DNA of 64,000 nucleotides from Parahaliea aestuarii (GTDB lineage Bacteria; Pseudomonadota; Gammaproteobacteria; Pseudomonadales; Halieaceae): NCBI RefSeq assembly GCF_008064635.1, contig NZ_VRYZ01000005.1, positions 62,001-126,000 of the forward strand. The letters run 5' to 3'. Below the pieces are notes generated by a model. The model ran no database searches. It was given only the letters and a program-made list of their open reading frames with translations, and had not been told where the DNA came from. The translations under genes and the position numbers were made by a program. Positions 22,949 through 33,737 of the stretch are shown here, piece after piece (within the stretch, counting starts at the first letter, position 1; the number at the start of each line of letters is the position of its first letter).

Positions 22949-23593
22949 ATGGATCACGTTCTATCCGGTGTCGCCAAATTTCGCCGCGAAGTTTATCCCG
23001 AGAAAGCCGAGAGCTTTCGCGAACTGGCCGATGGGCAGCAGCCTGAAGTCCTGTTCATCACCTGTGCCGATTCCCGTATCGATCCCAGCCTGATTACCCA
23101 GACCCAACCTGGTGAACTGTTCATCCTGCGCAATGCCGGCAATGTCGTGCCGCCCCACAGCAACGACACCGGTGGTATGACCGCCTCCATCGAATACGCC
23201 GTAGCGGTACTCGGCATCAGTCACATCGTGGTCTGCGGCCACACCGACTGCGGCGCGATGAAGGGCGCGCTGAACCCTGAATCCCTTGTCACCCTGCCAC
23301 ACGTCAAGGAGTGGCTGGGTCACTGTCGTGCCGCAGTGGAGGTCGTGCGCGAGCAGAAAGGCGAGGTTTGCGCCGAGCACCTCGACTGTGTGACCTCGGA
23401 AAATGTGGCGCTGCAGTTGCAGCATCTGCGCACCCATCCGTCGGTCGCCGCCAAATTGGCGACAGGAAAAGTGCAACTGCACGGCTGGTTGTACAACATC
23501 GGCACCGGTGAGGTGCTGTGCTATGACGAAGCCACTCGCAGCATGACGCCGTTGAGTGGCAAGTCTGCAGCCGCAGGCAGCGTGGAGGCCTGA
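22949..23593 (+). CDS. Beta-class carbonic anhydrase
   Basis: Zinc enzyme interconverting CO2 and bicarbonate, 214 residues, cytoplasmic (no signal peptide). Zinc ligands are Cys 39, His 98 and Cys 101 (ITCADSRIDP, CGHTDCGAMKG) with the Asp 41-Arg 43 dyad. ATG 22949 has AAGGAG upstream (GAAGGAGTAACC). Followed after 1 bp by the SulP transporter gene, which points to a joint role in bicarbonate supply. Confidence 0.93.
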   Translation: MDHVLSGVAKFRREVYPEKAESFRELADGQQPEVLFITCADSRIDPSLITQTQPGELFILRNAGNVVPPHSNDTGGMTASIEYAVAVLGISHIVVCGHTDCGAMKGALNPESLVTLPHVKEWLGHCRAAVEVVREQKGEVCAEHLDCVTSENVALQLQHLRTHPSVAAKLATGKVQLHGWLYNIGTGEVLCYDEATRSMTPLSGKSAAAGSVEA

Positions 23594-23594
23594 A

Positions 23595-25244
23595 ATGGTC
23601 AAGCTGGATTTCAGTAATGTACGGGGCGACATCGCCGGCGGGGTTACCGCCGGCGTTGTCGCGTTGCCCCTGGCCATCGCCCTGGGCGTGGCCTCGGGTC
23701 TCGGCCCCATGGCGGGGCTCTACGGTGCGATAGCGCTGGGTTTCTTCGCCGCCCTGTTCGGGGGAACGCCCTCGCAGATTTCCGGACCCACCGGACCGAT
23801 GGTGGTGGTGCTGGCCGGTCTTTTTGCCAGCTTGTCCGGCAGTGTGGAACTGGTATTTACCGCGGTGATGCTGGCCGGGGTACTGCAGATCGTGTTCGGT
23901 GTGCTCGGCGTTGGCCAGTACATCCGCCTGGTGCCTTACCCGGTAATTTCCGGGTTCATGTCCGGTATCGGCGCCATCATCATCATCCTGCAACTCGGTC
24001 GCCTGATGGGGCACGCGCCTCCCGGGGAGCCGGTGGAAGCGATGATTTTCCTGCCCCATGCGCTGTCCGACATCAATTTTGCCGCTCTGGCCCTCGGCCT
24101 CGGCACCCTTGCGATGTGCTACCTGTGGCCGTCGAAATGGGGTAAGTATTTGCCAGCACCGCTGGCTGCGTTGATTACTGGCACCCTGATTGCTTTCTTT
24201 GCGCTGAATGTGCCCGTACTCGGCAATATTCCCACCGGTCTACCCAGCCTGCACATGCCCGTTTTCGATCGTGACAGTCTGTTCCTGGTGGTCGAGGCGG
24301 CAGTCATTCTCGCCATTCTTGGCGCCATCGACAGCCTGCTGACCTCCCTGGTGGCCGACAACATGGCGCGCTCCCGCCACGACTCCAACAAGGAGTTGAT
24401 CGGGCAGGGTATCGGTAACGGCATCGCCGGCCTGATCGGAGGCATTGCCGGTGCCGGCGCCACCATGCGTACTGTGGTCAATATTCGCACCGGTGGTAAA
24501 ACCAACCTGTCCGGCATGACGCACGCCCTGGTGCTGCTGGCGGTGGTGCTGGGCCTCGGTCCGCTGGCGGCCAACATTCCCCATGCGGTGCTCGCCGGTA
24601 TCCTGGTCAAGGTCGGCCTGGACATCATCGACTGGAGCTACCTCAAGCGCGCCCACCGCGGTCCGCGCTGGGATCTGGCGCTGATGGTGCTGGTACTGGG
24701 CCTGACGGTGTTTGTCGACCTGATTACGGCGGTGGCTGCCGGCGTGGTACTGGCAGCGCTGGCCTTTGTGCGCCAGGTTGCCAAGACCCAGGTGGAAAGC
24801 CTGAAAAACCTGCCGGAGCACCTGGATTCGCCGGAAGAGAAGGAGCTGCTGTCTGCAATCAGCAAGCAGGTATCGCTGTTCGATTTCGGCGGCCCGCTGA
24901 GCTTTGGCGCGGCGGCGGACCTCGGCCACCATGTGCGCGAGCACAGCGAGCCGGGCACGCGCATCATGATCCTGGACTTTTCCAGTGTGCCCTTCCTCGA
25001 CCTGTCGGCGGCGCTGGCGATCGAGACGATCGCCACGGATGCCAAGAGCGGTGGCAAGTCGCTGTTTCTGGCGGGGATGAGCGAGGAGGTTCGCGAGGTA
25101 CTGAGCGGCCTGATGGGCAACGTGCCCGGCAGTGACTATGAAAGCCGCCTGGAAGCCCTGCGCGCGGCGAAGTATGCGCTGTCGGGGGAGCACGATGAAA
25201 AAAAGCCTGATCTGATACCGGGAGGCGCTGCCCCGGCGCACTGA
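23595..25244 (+). CDS. SulP family anion transporter with STAS domain (probable bicarbonate transporter)
   Basis: SLC26/SulP membrane transporter of 549 residues. About 10-12 hydrophobic segments fill residues 15-410; the start DIAGGVTAGVVALPLAIALG and SGPTGPMVVVLAG are typical of the family. A cytoplasmic STAS domain occupies about 430-525 (GPLSFGAAADL, ILDFSSVPFLDLSAA). SulP members carry sulfate, bicarbonate or other anions; coupling to a carbonic anhydrase gene one base upstream favours bicarbonate (BicA-like). ATG 23595 has GGAGG upstream and fits the family start. Confidence 0.88.
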   Translation: MVKLDFSNVRGDIAGGVTAGVVALPLAIALGVASGLGPMAGLYGAIALGFFAALFGGTPSQISGPTGPMVVVLAGLFASLSGSVELVFTAVMLAGVLQIVFGVLGVGQYIRLVPYPVISGFMSGIGAIIIILQLGRLMGHAPPGEPVEAMIFLPHALSDINFAALALGLGTLAMCYLWPSKWGKYLPAPLAALITGTLIAFFALNVPVLGNIPTGLPSLHMPVFDRDSLFLVVEAAVILAILGAIDSLLTSLVADNMARSRHDSNKELIGQGIGNGIAGLIGGIAGAGATMRTVVNIRTGGKTNLSGMTHALVLLAVVLGLGPLAANIPHAVLAGILVKVGLDIIDWSYLKRAHRGPRWDLALMVLVLGLTVFVDLITAVAAGVVLAALAFVRQVAKTQVESLKNLPEHLDSPEEKELLSAISKQVSLFDFGGPLSFGAAADLGHHVREHSEPGTRIMILDFSSVPFLDLSAALAIETIATDAKSGGKSLFLAGMSEEVREVLSGLMGNVPGSDYESRLEALRAAKYALSGEHDEKKPDLIPGGAAPAH

Positions 25245-25280
25245 CGTATCCAGTGCAGGGTAAGGCTCTGCACCCTCACG

Positions 25281-25316
25281 AAAGGCTCGTTGCTTCGGCG
25301 GCGGGCCTTTTTTGTT
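25281..25316 (+). terminator. Rho-independent terminator of sulP
   Basis: Stem AAAGGCTCG / CGGGCCTTT (one T-G wobble) with a 12-nt loop, followed by TTTGTTTT. Located 36 bp after the sulP stop. Confidence 0.85.
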
Positions 25317-25351
25317 TTGGCATTTTGCTGTTGGTTGATCGGCGGCTTTCA

Positions 25352-25453
25352 CGGCCGGGGCCCCTTGCGCGAACCGCCAAAAAGCAGACATCCATGTCAG
25401 GCTCGACGTCGGCCATCCATGGCCGCCGACGTTCGCTCAAGGGACCCCGGCCG
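25352..25453 (+). repeat. 102-bp nested-hairpin repeat, copy A
   Basis: Outer arms 25352-25373 and 25432-25453 pair over 22 bp with two mismatches. Inside, a 30-nt core (25374-25403) begins CCGCCAAAAAGC and ends CCATGTCAGGCT, and an inner stem ACGTCGGC/GCCGACGT (25406-25413, 25425-25432) encloses a loop with ATCCATGG. The same layout recurs in copy B. Confidence 0.85.
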
Positions 25454-25582
25454 CGCAAGCCTTCTCATCGGCAGTGGAGCGATGATCAGCAATCGGGTTC
25501 TTATGCTTCATCTTGTTGGCTGAAGGCATTCTTTCTGACGCATTGGTGGTCGTTTTCACGGGGCTTATCGAGAAGGGAGCCG

Positions 25583-25684
25583 CTGCCGGGGAGGCTGTAG
25601 CAAATCTGGGCGTCCATGGACGGACGCCCAGAAGCCTGACATGGACGTCCGCTTTTTGGCGGTTTGCGAAAGCCTCCCCGGCAG
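25583..25684 (-). repeat. 102-bp nested-hairpin repeat, copy B (inverted)
   Basis: Same length and architecture as copy A on the opposite strand. Outer arms 25583-25605 and 25663-25684 pair with about three mismatches; the core (25633-25662) matches copy A at 28 of 30 bases, the two differences being purine transitions; inner stem CTGGGCGTCC/GGACGCCCAG has a 6-nt loop. The stem sequences differ from copy A but pairing is kept. Confidence 0.85.
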
Positions 25685-25750
25685 TGGTGACCGCCACCAC
25701 ACAAGTTCAGCGCTCAATCCCCGGTTAGCTGTGTAACCCTGGCAACCAAC

Positions 25751-25787
25751 AAAAAAGGGCCAGCGGATTTCTCACGCTGGCCCCTTC
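25751..25787 (-). terminator. Rho-independent terminator of gltA
   Basis: On the minus strand the stem GGGGCCAGCG / CGCTGGCCCT closes a loop of about 9 nt and ends in a run of T. It lies 26 bp past the gltA stop. Confidence 0.9.
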
Positions 25788-25812
25788 GTATCAGGCAGGC
25801 TTCAGGCGGCGA

Positions 25813-27102
<1,290 letters not shown>

Positions 27103-27141
27103 GAAAAGTCCTGCTGGAGGTGTGTTTCTGTGGGGTGCCCA

Positions 27142-27169
27142 ACTATAGAGTTTCGTCAGATTTTGTCAA
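27142..27169 (-). promoter_or_regulatory. gltA promoter
   Basis: On the minus strand -35 TTGACA (27164-27169), 16-bp spacer and -10 TATAGT (27142-27147), ending 39 bp before the gltA start codon. Near-consensus sigma-70. Confidence 0.85.
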
Positions 27170-27215
27170 TTGGAAGGGGGTTTTTGGCCCTATGTCAGTA
27201 GATACTGCGGGGATT

Positions 27216-27237
27216 GTCGCCTATCAGGATAGGCGAC
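27216..27237. promoter_or_regulatory. 22-bp palindrome between gltA and sdhC promoters (operator candidate)
   Basis: 10-bp arm GTCGCCTATC and its exact reverse complement, separated by AG. It lies about 47 bp upstream of the gltA -35 and about 77 bp upstream of the sdhC -35, a position suited to a regulator acting on both. No T run follows, so it is not a terminator. Confidence 0.55.
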
Positions 27238-27313
27238 GTTCGGCGAAGATCGTGGCATCCGTTTTTTTGCGCGTGGCCCCCGGTCGGTGCGCCCCGTCTT
27301 ATTTATTACAGGT

Positions 27314-27342
27314 TTGTAATCGTCGCCCCGACTCCTTATAAT
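27314..27342 (+). promoter_or_regulatory. sdhC promoter
   Basis: -35 TTGTAA (27314-27319), 17-bp spacer, -10 TATAAT (27337-27342). Transcription would begin near 27349, giving a leader of about 100 nt. Confidence 0.85.
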
Positions 27343-27452
27343 TTCGCGCGTTTTGGTTTGGCCGTCTCCCGCCTCGGGGGGCGCAACGCCCCGGCTGCCG
27401 CCGGCTCTGTAACCGCCATTTTTGGCGTCAAAACAACAATGGTACCCATACT

Positions 27453-27827
27453 GTGAATGACAAGCGTCCCGTGAACCTGGACATCGGTACCATGCGGCTC
27501 CCCATAACCGCATGGACGTCCATCACCCACCGCGCCTCCGGCGTATTCCTTTTTGTCGGCATGGCTGTGCTTCTTTATATACTGGATGCCAGCCTCAAGA
27601 GCCCCGAGAGCTTCGCCACGCTCAAAGAGTGTCTCACCAGTCCCATCGCCAAGCTGGTGTTGTGGGCAGTTGTCGCCGGGCTGATCTATCACTCACTGGC
27701 AGGTGTCAAGCACCTGATCATGGACTTCGGTATTGGTGAGTCCATGCAGGGTGGCGTGCTCGGCGCGCGCCTGGTCATCGGCCTGTCTGTTGTACTGATC
27801 GTTCTCGCGGGGGTTTGGATATGGTAA
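27453..27827 (+). CDS. sdhC: Succinate dehydrogenase cytochrome b556 subunit SdhC
   Basis: Membrane anchor of complex II, 124 residues with three hydrophobic helices. The heme-ligand motif YHSLAGVKHLIMD is intact, and the N-terminal RPVNLDIGTMRLPITAWTSI contains the quinone-site region. GTG start after CATACT. The stop overlaps the sdhD start. Confidence 0.96.
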   Translation: MNDKRPVNLDIGTMRLPITAWTSITHRASGVFLFVGMAVLLYILDASLKSPESFATLKECLTSPIAKLVLWAVVAGLIYHSLAGVKHLIMDFGIGESMQGGVLGARLVIGLSVVLIVLAGVWIW

Positions 27828-28183
27828 GGGCTGTCACCAGTTTTGGTCGCTCCGGTCTTTCTGACTGGCTGGTTCAACGTGTCAGCGGTGTTATCCTGCT
27901 GGCTTACTTCCTGTTTATTGGCTGCAACCTCATCGGTGGCGTCGACTACATCGCCTGGAAGGCGCTCTTTGCCCAGACCTGGGTCAGGGTGTTCAGCCTG
28001 ATGGCGTTGCTGTCACTCGCCGCTCACGCCTGGATCGGTATCTGGGCGGTGCTGACCGACTACCTGACCGAGCGCCTGATGGGCACCAAGGGCAATGTGC
28101 TGCGCGTGGCCCTGCAACTGCTGGTCATTGTCACCATTTTTGTTTATGTGGTCTGGGGCGTCCAGATCCTGTGGGGTTATTAA
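27821..28183 (+). CDS. sdhD: Succinate dehydrogenase membrane anchor SdhD
   Basis: Second complex II anchor, 120 residues, three hydrophobic helices (about 18-37, 54-77, 92-115). SGLSDWLVQRVSGV and HAWIGIWAVLTDY are typical, the latter including the conserved heme-side His. ATG 27821 overlaps the last codons of sdhC; it is 3 bp from sdhA. Confidence 0.94.
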   Translation: MVRAVTSFGRSGLSDWLVQRVSGVILLAYFLFIGCNLIGGVDYIAWKALFAQTWVRVFSLMALLSLAAHAWIGIWAVLTDYLTERLMGTKGNVLRVALQLLVIVTIFVYVVWGVQILWGY

Positions 28184-28186
28184 GCT

Positions 28187-29959
28187 ATGGCGAATATGCG
28201 TACGATTTCCTTTGACGGCGTGATCGTCGGCGGCGGCGGCGCAGGTATGCGCGCGGCGTTGCAACTGGCCCAGTCCGGCTACAAGACGGCGGTCATCTCC
28301 AAGGTCTTTCCCACCCGCTCGCACACGGTATCCGCCCAGGGCGGCATCACCTGCGCCATTGCCAGCGCCGATCCACAGGACGACTGGCGCTGGCACATGT
28401 ACGACACCGTCAAGGGCTCCGACTACATCGGTGACCAGGACGCCATCGAGTACATGTGCTCCGTGGGCCCCGAGGCGGTGTTCGAGCTGGAGCACATGGG
28501 TCTGCCTTTCTCCCGTACCGAAGAGGGCCGCATCTACCAGCGTCCCTTCGGTGGCCAGTCCAAGAATTTCGGTGAAGGCGGCCAGGCGGCCCGCACCTGC
28601 GCCGCGGCTGACCGCACCGGTCACGCCCTGCTGCACACCCTGTACCAGGGCAACATGAAGAACAACACGGTGTTCTTCAACGAGTGGTATGCCACTGATA
28701 TCGTGAAGAACCAGGACGGTGCAGTGGTCGGCGTGATCGCCATCTGCATGGAAACCGGTGAAACCGTCTACGTGAAATCCAAGGCCACTGTATTCGCCAC
28801 CGGCGGTGCGGGCCGTATCTACGCGTCCACCACCAATGCCCACATCAATACCGGTGACGGTATCGGCATGGCCCTGCGTGCCGGCTTCCCGGTGCAGGAC
28901 ATCGAAATGTGGCAGTTCCACCCAACCGGTATTCACGGCGCCGGCGTGCTGGTGACCGAAGGTTGCCGCGGCGAGGGTGGTTACCTGGTGAACAAGGACG
29001 GCGAACGCTTCATGGAGCGCTACGCCCCCAACGCCAAGGACCTGGCCGGCCGCGACGTGGTGGCTCGCTCCATGGTGATGGAGATTCTCGAAGGTCGCGG
29101 CTGCGGCCCCGAGGGCGACCACGTTTACCTGAAGCTCGACCACCTTGGCGAGGAAGTGTTGCACAGCCGCCTGCCCGGTATCTGCGAACTGTCGGAAACC
29201 TTTGCCCACGCCAACCCGGTCCACGAGCCGGTGCCGGTGGTGCCCACCTGTCACTACATGATGGGCGGTATTCCCACCAACGTTCACGGCCAGGCCCTGA
29301 CCGTGGACGCCAACGGCAACGACGTGATCATCCCCGGCCTCTACGCGTGTGGCGAAGTGGCCTGTGTGTCGGTGCACGGCGCCAACCGCCTGGGCGGTAA
29401 CTCGCTGCTCGACCTGGTGGTGTTCGGTCGCGCCTCCGGCCTCTTTATCGAGAAGGCCCTGCGCGAAGGTATCGACATGCGCGACGCCTCCGACAGCGAC
29501 ATCGAGCAGGCCATGGGTCGTCTCGACAGGCTGAACAACTCCACCGGTGGCGAGAAAGTGGCGGACCTGCGCAAGGAGCTGCAGACCACCATGCAGAATC
29601 ACTTCGGTGTATTCCGCAACGAGAAGTTCATGCAGGAGGGTATCCAGAAGCTGGCCGACCTGCGCGGCCGCATCGAGAACGCCGCCCTGGAAGACAAGAG
29701 CCAGGCCTTCAATACGGCTCGTATCGAAGCACTGGAACTGCACAACCTGTTCGAGGTGGCCGAGGCGACCGCTATCGCCGCCGAGGAGCGCAAGGAGTCC
29801 CGCGGTGCCCACGCCCGCGACGACTACCAGGATCGCGACGACGAGAACTGGCTGTGTCACTCCATGTACTTCCCCGGCGAGAAGCGCGTCGGCAAGCGTG
29901 CGGTTAACTTCACGCCGAAGACGGTGGACACCTTCCAGCCCAAGGCGCGGACTTACTAA
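28187..29959 (+). CDS. sdhA: Succinate dehydrogenase flavoprotein subunit SdhA
   Basis: Catalytic subunit oxidising succinate to fumarate, 590 residues. The FAD fold [11 protein letters not shown] is at the N-terminus, covalent-FAD His 46 lies in [11 protein letters not shown], and substrate-site motifs [17 protein letters not shown] and [12 protein letters not shown] are present. The C-terminal helical domain ends in the usual [11 protein letters not shown] region. Confidence 0.98.
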   Translation: MANMRTISFDGVIVGGGGAGMRAALQLAQSGYKTAVISKVFPTRSHTVSAQGGITCAIASADPQDDWRWHMYDTVKGSDYIGDQDAIEYMCSVGPEAVFELEHMGLPFSRTEEGRIYQRPFGGQSKNFGEGGQAARTCAAADRTGHALLHTLYQGNMKNNTVFFNEWYATDIVKNQDGAVVGVIAICMETGETVYVKSKATVFATGGAGRIYASTTNAHINTGDGIGMALRAGFPVQDIEMWQFHPTGIHGAGVLVTEGCRGEGGYLVNKDGERFMERYAPNAKDLAGRDVVARSMVMEILEGRGCGPEGDHVYLKLDHLGEEVLHSRLPGICELSETFAHANPVHEPVPVVPTCHYMMGGIPTNVHGQALTVDANGNDVIIPGLYACGEVACVSVHGANRLGGNSLLDLVVFGRASGLFIEKALREGIDMRDASDSDIEQAMGRLDRLNNSTGGEKVADLRKELQTTMQNHFGVFRNEKFMQEGIQKLADLRGRIENAALEDKSQAFNTARIEALELHNLFEVAEATAIAAEERKESRGAHARDDYQDRDDENWLCHSMYFPGEKRVGKRAVNFTPKTVDTFQPKARTY

Positions 29960-29971
29960 GAGGCCCCAGCG

Positions 29972-30676
29972 ATGTTGAAAGTCAGTATTTACCGCTACAA
30001 CCCGGAAGTCGACGACAAGCCCTACATGCAGGACTTCGACTTCGATACCCAGGGCAAGGACCTGATGGTGCTGGACGTTCTGGAGCAGCTCAAAGCCCAG
30101 GACACCACCATCACCTATCGGCGCTCCTGCCGTGAGGGCGTCTGTGGTTCCGATGGCCTGAACATGAACGGCAAGAACGGCCTGGCCTGTATCACGCCGC
30201 TGTCGGCCACTGTGAAGGGCAACAAGCTGGTACTGCGTCCGCTGCCGGGCCTGCCTGTGGTGCGCGACCTGATCGTGGACATGAGCATGTTCTACGCCCA
30301 GTACGAGAAGGTTCAGCCCTACCTGCAGAACAACAGCCCGGCGCCGGCCATCGAGCGCCTGCAGTCGCCGGAGGACCGCGCCAAGCTGGACGGCCTCTAC
30401 GAGTGCATCCTGTGCGCCTGCTGCTCCACCAGCTGCCCGTCGTTCTGGTGGAACCCGGATCGCTTTATCGGGCCGGCCGGTTTGCTACAGTCTTACCGCT
30501 TCCTGGCCGATAGTCGTGACACCGCCACCGAAGAGCGGCTGGCGAAACTGGATGACCCCTTCAGCGTGTTCCGCTGTCATGGCATCCAGAACTGTGTCAA
30601 CGTGTGCCCCAAGGGTTTGAACCCGACCCGCGCTATCGGGCACATTCGCAACATGCTGTTATCGCGTGCAACCTGA
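29972..30676 (+). CDS. sdhB: Succinate dehydrogenase iron-sulfur subunit SdhB
   Basis: Electron-transfer subunit of 234 residues. The [2Fe-2S] ligands are in SCREGVCGSDG plus the later C of NGLAC; the [4Fe-4S] and [3Fe-4S] clusters use CILCACCSTSCP and CHGIQNCVNVCPKGLNP. It ends sdhCDAB and is followed by a stem-loop and then sucA. Confidence 0.98.
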   Translation: MLKVSIYRYNPEVDDKPYMQDFDFDTQGKDLMVLDVLEQLKAQDTTITYRRSCREGVCGSDGLNMNGKNGLACITPLSATVKGNKLVLRPLPGLPVVRDLIVDMSMFYAQYEKVQPYLQNNSPAPAIERLQSPEDRAKLDGLYECILCACCSTSCPSFWWNPDRFIGPAGLLQSYRFLADSRDTATEERLAKLDDPFSVFRCHGIQNCVNVCPKGLNPTRAIGHIRNMLLSRAT

Positions 30677-30724
30677 CATAAGTCAGTGTCAGCAAGCGAT
30701 TGTTTTTAATATAGTTTCACCCCT

Positions 30725-30755
30725 GCCGCCAGTGCTTCCCTGAAGCGCTGGCGGC
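30725..30755. other. Strong stem-loop between sdhB and sucA
   Basis: 14-bp stem (30725-30738 with 30742-30755, one G-T wobble) and a 3-nt loop. No T run on either side, so it resembles an mRNA-stabilising or processing hairpin more than a terminator. Confidence 0.6.
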
Positions 30756-30861
30756 GAGGTTACACTCTGGGACCGGGGCCGCGGCGCCCCCCTGCAAGGT
30801 GGTCCACTCGCGCTTGCAGTCAGCCGGGCACCGGCCGTTTTACCTTGCCGGAAAGGTCACG

Positions 30862-33714
30862 ATGCAAGAAAGTTCTATGGAACTCCTGTGGCGGAGTTCG
30901 CACATCGCAGGTGGCAACGCTACCTACGTGGAAGACCTGTACGAAACCTACCTCACTGATCCCAATTCAGTGCCTGAGCAGTGGCGCAGCTATTTCGACA
31001 CGCTGCCCCGGGTAGAGTCCAAGTCGGCCGTCATCCAGGACATTCCCCACTCCACGATCCGCGAGCAGTTCGCCCGTATCTCCAAGATGCGTGTGCGCAC
31101 AGAGGCCACGGTGGCCCACGACTCCCAGGCCACCGATTACGAGCGCAAGCAGGTCAAGGTGGTGCAGCTCATTTCCGCCTATCGCCAGCGCGGTCACCAG
31201 AAGGCCTCCCTGGACCCGCTCAACCTGCATGTGCGCGAGCCCGTGCCCGATCTTGACCTCGGCTTCCACCAGCTGTCCGCCGCCGACCTGGATACGGTGT
31301 TCCAGACCGCCAGCCTGTACATCGGCAAGGCCGATGCCAGTCTCGGCGAAATTGTCGATTCGCTGGAAAAAACCTACTGCCACACCATCGGCGCGGAGTT
31401 CATGCACATCGTCAACACCGACGAACGTCACTGGGTGATGCAGCGCATGGAGTCCGTGCGCTCGGCGCCGGAGTGGGGCAATGAAGTTCGCACCACGCTG
31501 CTCAAGCGGCTGATCAAGGCCGAGGGGCTGGAAAAATCCCTGGGCTCAAAATACCCGGGTACCAAGCGCTTTGGCCTTGAGGGTGGCGAGAGCCTGATCC
31601 CCATGCTGAGCGAGATGGTGCAGCGCCTGGGCGGCTACGGGGCCCAGGAAATTGTCATCGGCATGGCTCACCGCGGCCGCCTGAACGTGCTGGTCAATAT
31701 TTTCGGCAAGAACCCGAGCGAGTTGTTCGCCGAGTTCGAGGGCCGCGCTACCTACCAGAGCTCCGGCGACGTGAAGTACCACCAGGGCTTCTCCTCCAAC
31801 GTCATGACCCCCGGTGGCGAATTGCACATGGCGCTGGCCTTCAACCCCTCCCACCTGGAGATTGTCTCTCCGGTGGTGGAAGGGTCGGTGCGCGCGCGCC
31901 AGGACCGCCGGGACGACACCGTCGGTCACAAGGTGGTTCCCATCGTCATTCACGGCGACGCCGCCTTTGCCGGCCAGGGCGTAGTGATGGAAACCTTCCA
32001 GATGTCCCAGACCCGCGCCTATAAAACCGGCGGGACGGTGCACATCGTGCTCAACAACCAGGTGGGCTTTACTACCAGCGAGCGCGAAGACTCCCGCTCC
32101 ACCGAGTACTGCACCGACGTCGCCAAGATGGTGCAGGCGCCGATTTTCCACGTGAATGCCGACGACCCGGAAGCGGTGCTGTTTGTCACCCAGATGGCGG
32201 TGGACTACCGCAATGAGTTTCACAAGGACGTTGTGGTCGACCTGGTTTGCTACCGCCGCCGGGGCCACAACGAAGCCGACGAACCGTCGGTGACCCAGCC
32301 GCTCATGTACCAGCAGATCCGCAAGCAGAAGTCCACCCGCGACCTCTACGCCGAACGGTTGATTGCCCAGGGTGTAATTACCGCCGAAGAAGACCAGCGC
32401 CTGATGGACGGCTACCGCGAGTCGCTGGACCGCGGCGAACCGCTGGTCAGCAGCCTGGTGTCGGAACCGAATAAAAACATGTTCGTGGACTGGAGCCCCT
32501 ACCTCGGCCACGAGTGGACTCTGCACGCCGATACCGGCATGGACCTGCACGATCTGCAGACCCTGGCCCATGACAGCAATGTGCTGCCGGACGGTTTCCC
32601 GGTACAGCGCCAGGTGAACAAGATCTTCGAGGACCGGCGCAAGATGGCCGCCGGCGCGATGCCCCTGAACTGGGGCGCCGCCGAGACCCTGGCCTATGCC
32701 TCGCTGCTGCGCGACGGCTACCCGGTGCGCCTCACCGGCCAGGACGTGGGCCGCGGTACCTTCTCACACCGCCACGCGGTGCTGCACAACCAGAAGGACG
32801 AAAGTCTCTACATTCCGCTGCAGCATGTCAGCGAAGACCAGGCGGATTTCACCATCCACGACTCGCTGCTGTCCGAGGAAGCGGTACTGGCCTTTGAATA
32901 CGGTTACGCCACCACCTCGCCCACCGGGCTGGTGATCTGGGAGGCCCAGTTCGGCGATTTTGCCAACGGCGCCCAGGTGGTGATCGACCAGTTCATTACC
33001 TCCGGCGAGCACAAGTGGTCGCGGCTGTGCGGCCTCACCATGCTGCTGCCCCACGGCTACGAAGGGCAGGGCCCCGAGCACTCCTCGGCCCGTCTCGAAC
33101 GCTTCATGCAGTTGTGTGCCGAGCACAATATCCAGGTCTGCGTGCCCACCACGCCGGCCCAGGTGTTCCACATGCTGCGCCGCCAGGCCATCCGCCCCCT
33201 GCGCAAGCCGCTGGTGGTGATGTCGCCGAAGAGCCTGCTGCGTCACAAGGAGGCGATCTCCAGCCTGGAAGACCTGGCCCACGGCCACTTCCACAATGTG
33301 CTGGACGAGACCGACGATCTCGACAAGTCAGCGGTCAGGCGCGTTATCCTGTGCTCCGGCAAGGTCTTCTACGACCTGCGCGCGGCGCGCCGGGAGCGCG
33401 AGATCAAGGACATTGCCATCATCCGCCTGGAGCAGCTATACCCCTTCCCGGAGGCGGAATTGCTGCAGATTCTGAGCGCCTACCCCAATGTGGAAGAGGC
33501 TATCTGGTGTCAGGAAGAGCCCATGAACCAGGGCGCCTGGTACGCCAGCCAGCACCACATGCGGCGGGTGATTCACGCCCACAAGAGCGATGTCTATCTC
33601 AGCTATGTGGGCCGCGATGCCTCGGCGGCACCCGCGGCGGGTTATATGGCGCTGCACCTCGAGCAGCTGGAACGGTTTATCAATGAAGCCCTGGGGCCCC
33701 GGCCTCAGGCGTAA
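30862..33714 (+). CDS. sucA: 2-oxoglutarate dehydrogenase E1 component SucA
   Basis: TPP-dependent decarboxylase of the OGDH complex, 950 residues (E. coli 933). N-terminal E2-binding segment [23 protein letters not shown] region [19 protein letters not shown] and [18 protein letters not shown] and [13 protein letters not shown]. The frame is open further upstream, but ATG 30862 fits the family start and has GGAAAGG before it. Separated from sdhB by 185 bp containing a stem-loop. Confidence 0.97.
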   Translation: MQESSMELLWRSSHIAGGNATYVEDLYETYLTDPNSVPEQWRSYFDTLPRVESKSAVIQDIPHSTIREQFARISKMRVRTEATVAHDSQATDYERKQVKVVQLISAYRQRGHQKASLDPLNLHVREPVPDLDLGFHQLSAADLDTVFQTASLYIGKADASLGEIVDSLEKTYCHTIGAEFMHIVNTDERHWVMQRMESVRSAPEWGNEVRTTLLKRLIKAEGLEKSLGSKYPGTKRFGLEGGESLIPMLSEMVQRLGGYGAQEIVIGMAHRGRLNVLVNIFGKNPSELFAEFEGRATYQSSGDVKYHQGFSSNVMTPGGELHMALAFNPSHLEIVSPVVEGSVRARQDRRDDTVGHKVVPIVIHGDAAFAGQGVVMETFQMSQTRAYKTGGTVHIVLNNQVGFTTSEREDSRSTEYCTDVAKMVQAPIFHVNADDPEAVLFVTQMAVDYRNEFHKDVVVDLVCYRRRGHNEADEPSVTQPLMYQQIRKQKSTRDLYAERLIAQGVITAEEDQRLMDGYRESLDRGEPLVSSLVSEPNKNMFVDWSPYLGHEWTLHADTGMDLHDLQTLAHDSNVLPDGFPVQRQVNKIFEDRRKMAAGAMPLNWGAAETLAYASLLRDGYPVRLTGQDVGRGTFSHRHAVLHNQKDESLYIPLQHVSEDQADFTIHDSLLSEEAVLAFEYGYATTSPTGLVIWEAQFGDFANGAQVVIDQFITSGEHKWSRLCGLTMLLPHGYEGQGPEHSSARLERFMQLCAEHNIQVCVPTTPAQVFHMLRRQAIRPLRKPLVVMSPKSLLRHKEAISSLEDLAHGHFHNVLDETDDLDKSAVRRVILCSGKVFYDLRAARREREIKDIAIIRLEQLYPFPEAELLQILSAYPNVEEAIWCQEEPMNQGAWYASQHHMRRVIHAHKSDVYLSYVGRDASAAPAAGYMALHLEQLERFINEALGPRPQA

Positions 33715-33737
33715 GCGATCGCATTAAAGGAAGCGAA

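Larger units (their letters stand above)
25245..25812. other. 568-bp non-coding interval between convergent sulP and gltA
   Basis: No convincing gene. It holds a terminator for each flanking gene and, between them, two inverted copies of a 102-bp structured repeat separated by about 130 bp of unremarkable sequence. The short open frames that cross it simply read through the repeats. Confidence 0.85.
27103..27452. other. 350-bp divergent control region between gltA and sdhC
   Basis: Contains a sigma-70 promoter toward gltA, a 22-bp palindrome, a sigma-70 promoter toward sdhC and an sdhC leader of about 100 nt with a small GC hairpin (27378-27392, GGGGCG/CGCCCC). No gene is seen. Confidence 0.85.

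Noticed and set aside
25352-25684. Integron attC sites as an explanation for the paired hairpins
   Set aside because: No integrase or cassettes nearby, no recognisable core-site pairs, and the conserved core lies on one side of the hairpin rather than at its ends.
25513-25728. 71-codon frame in the sulP-gltA gap
   Set aside because: Reads straight through repeat copy B including both hairpin stems; no ribosome site.
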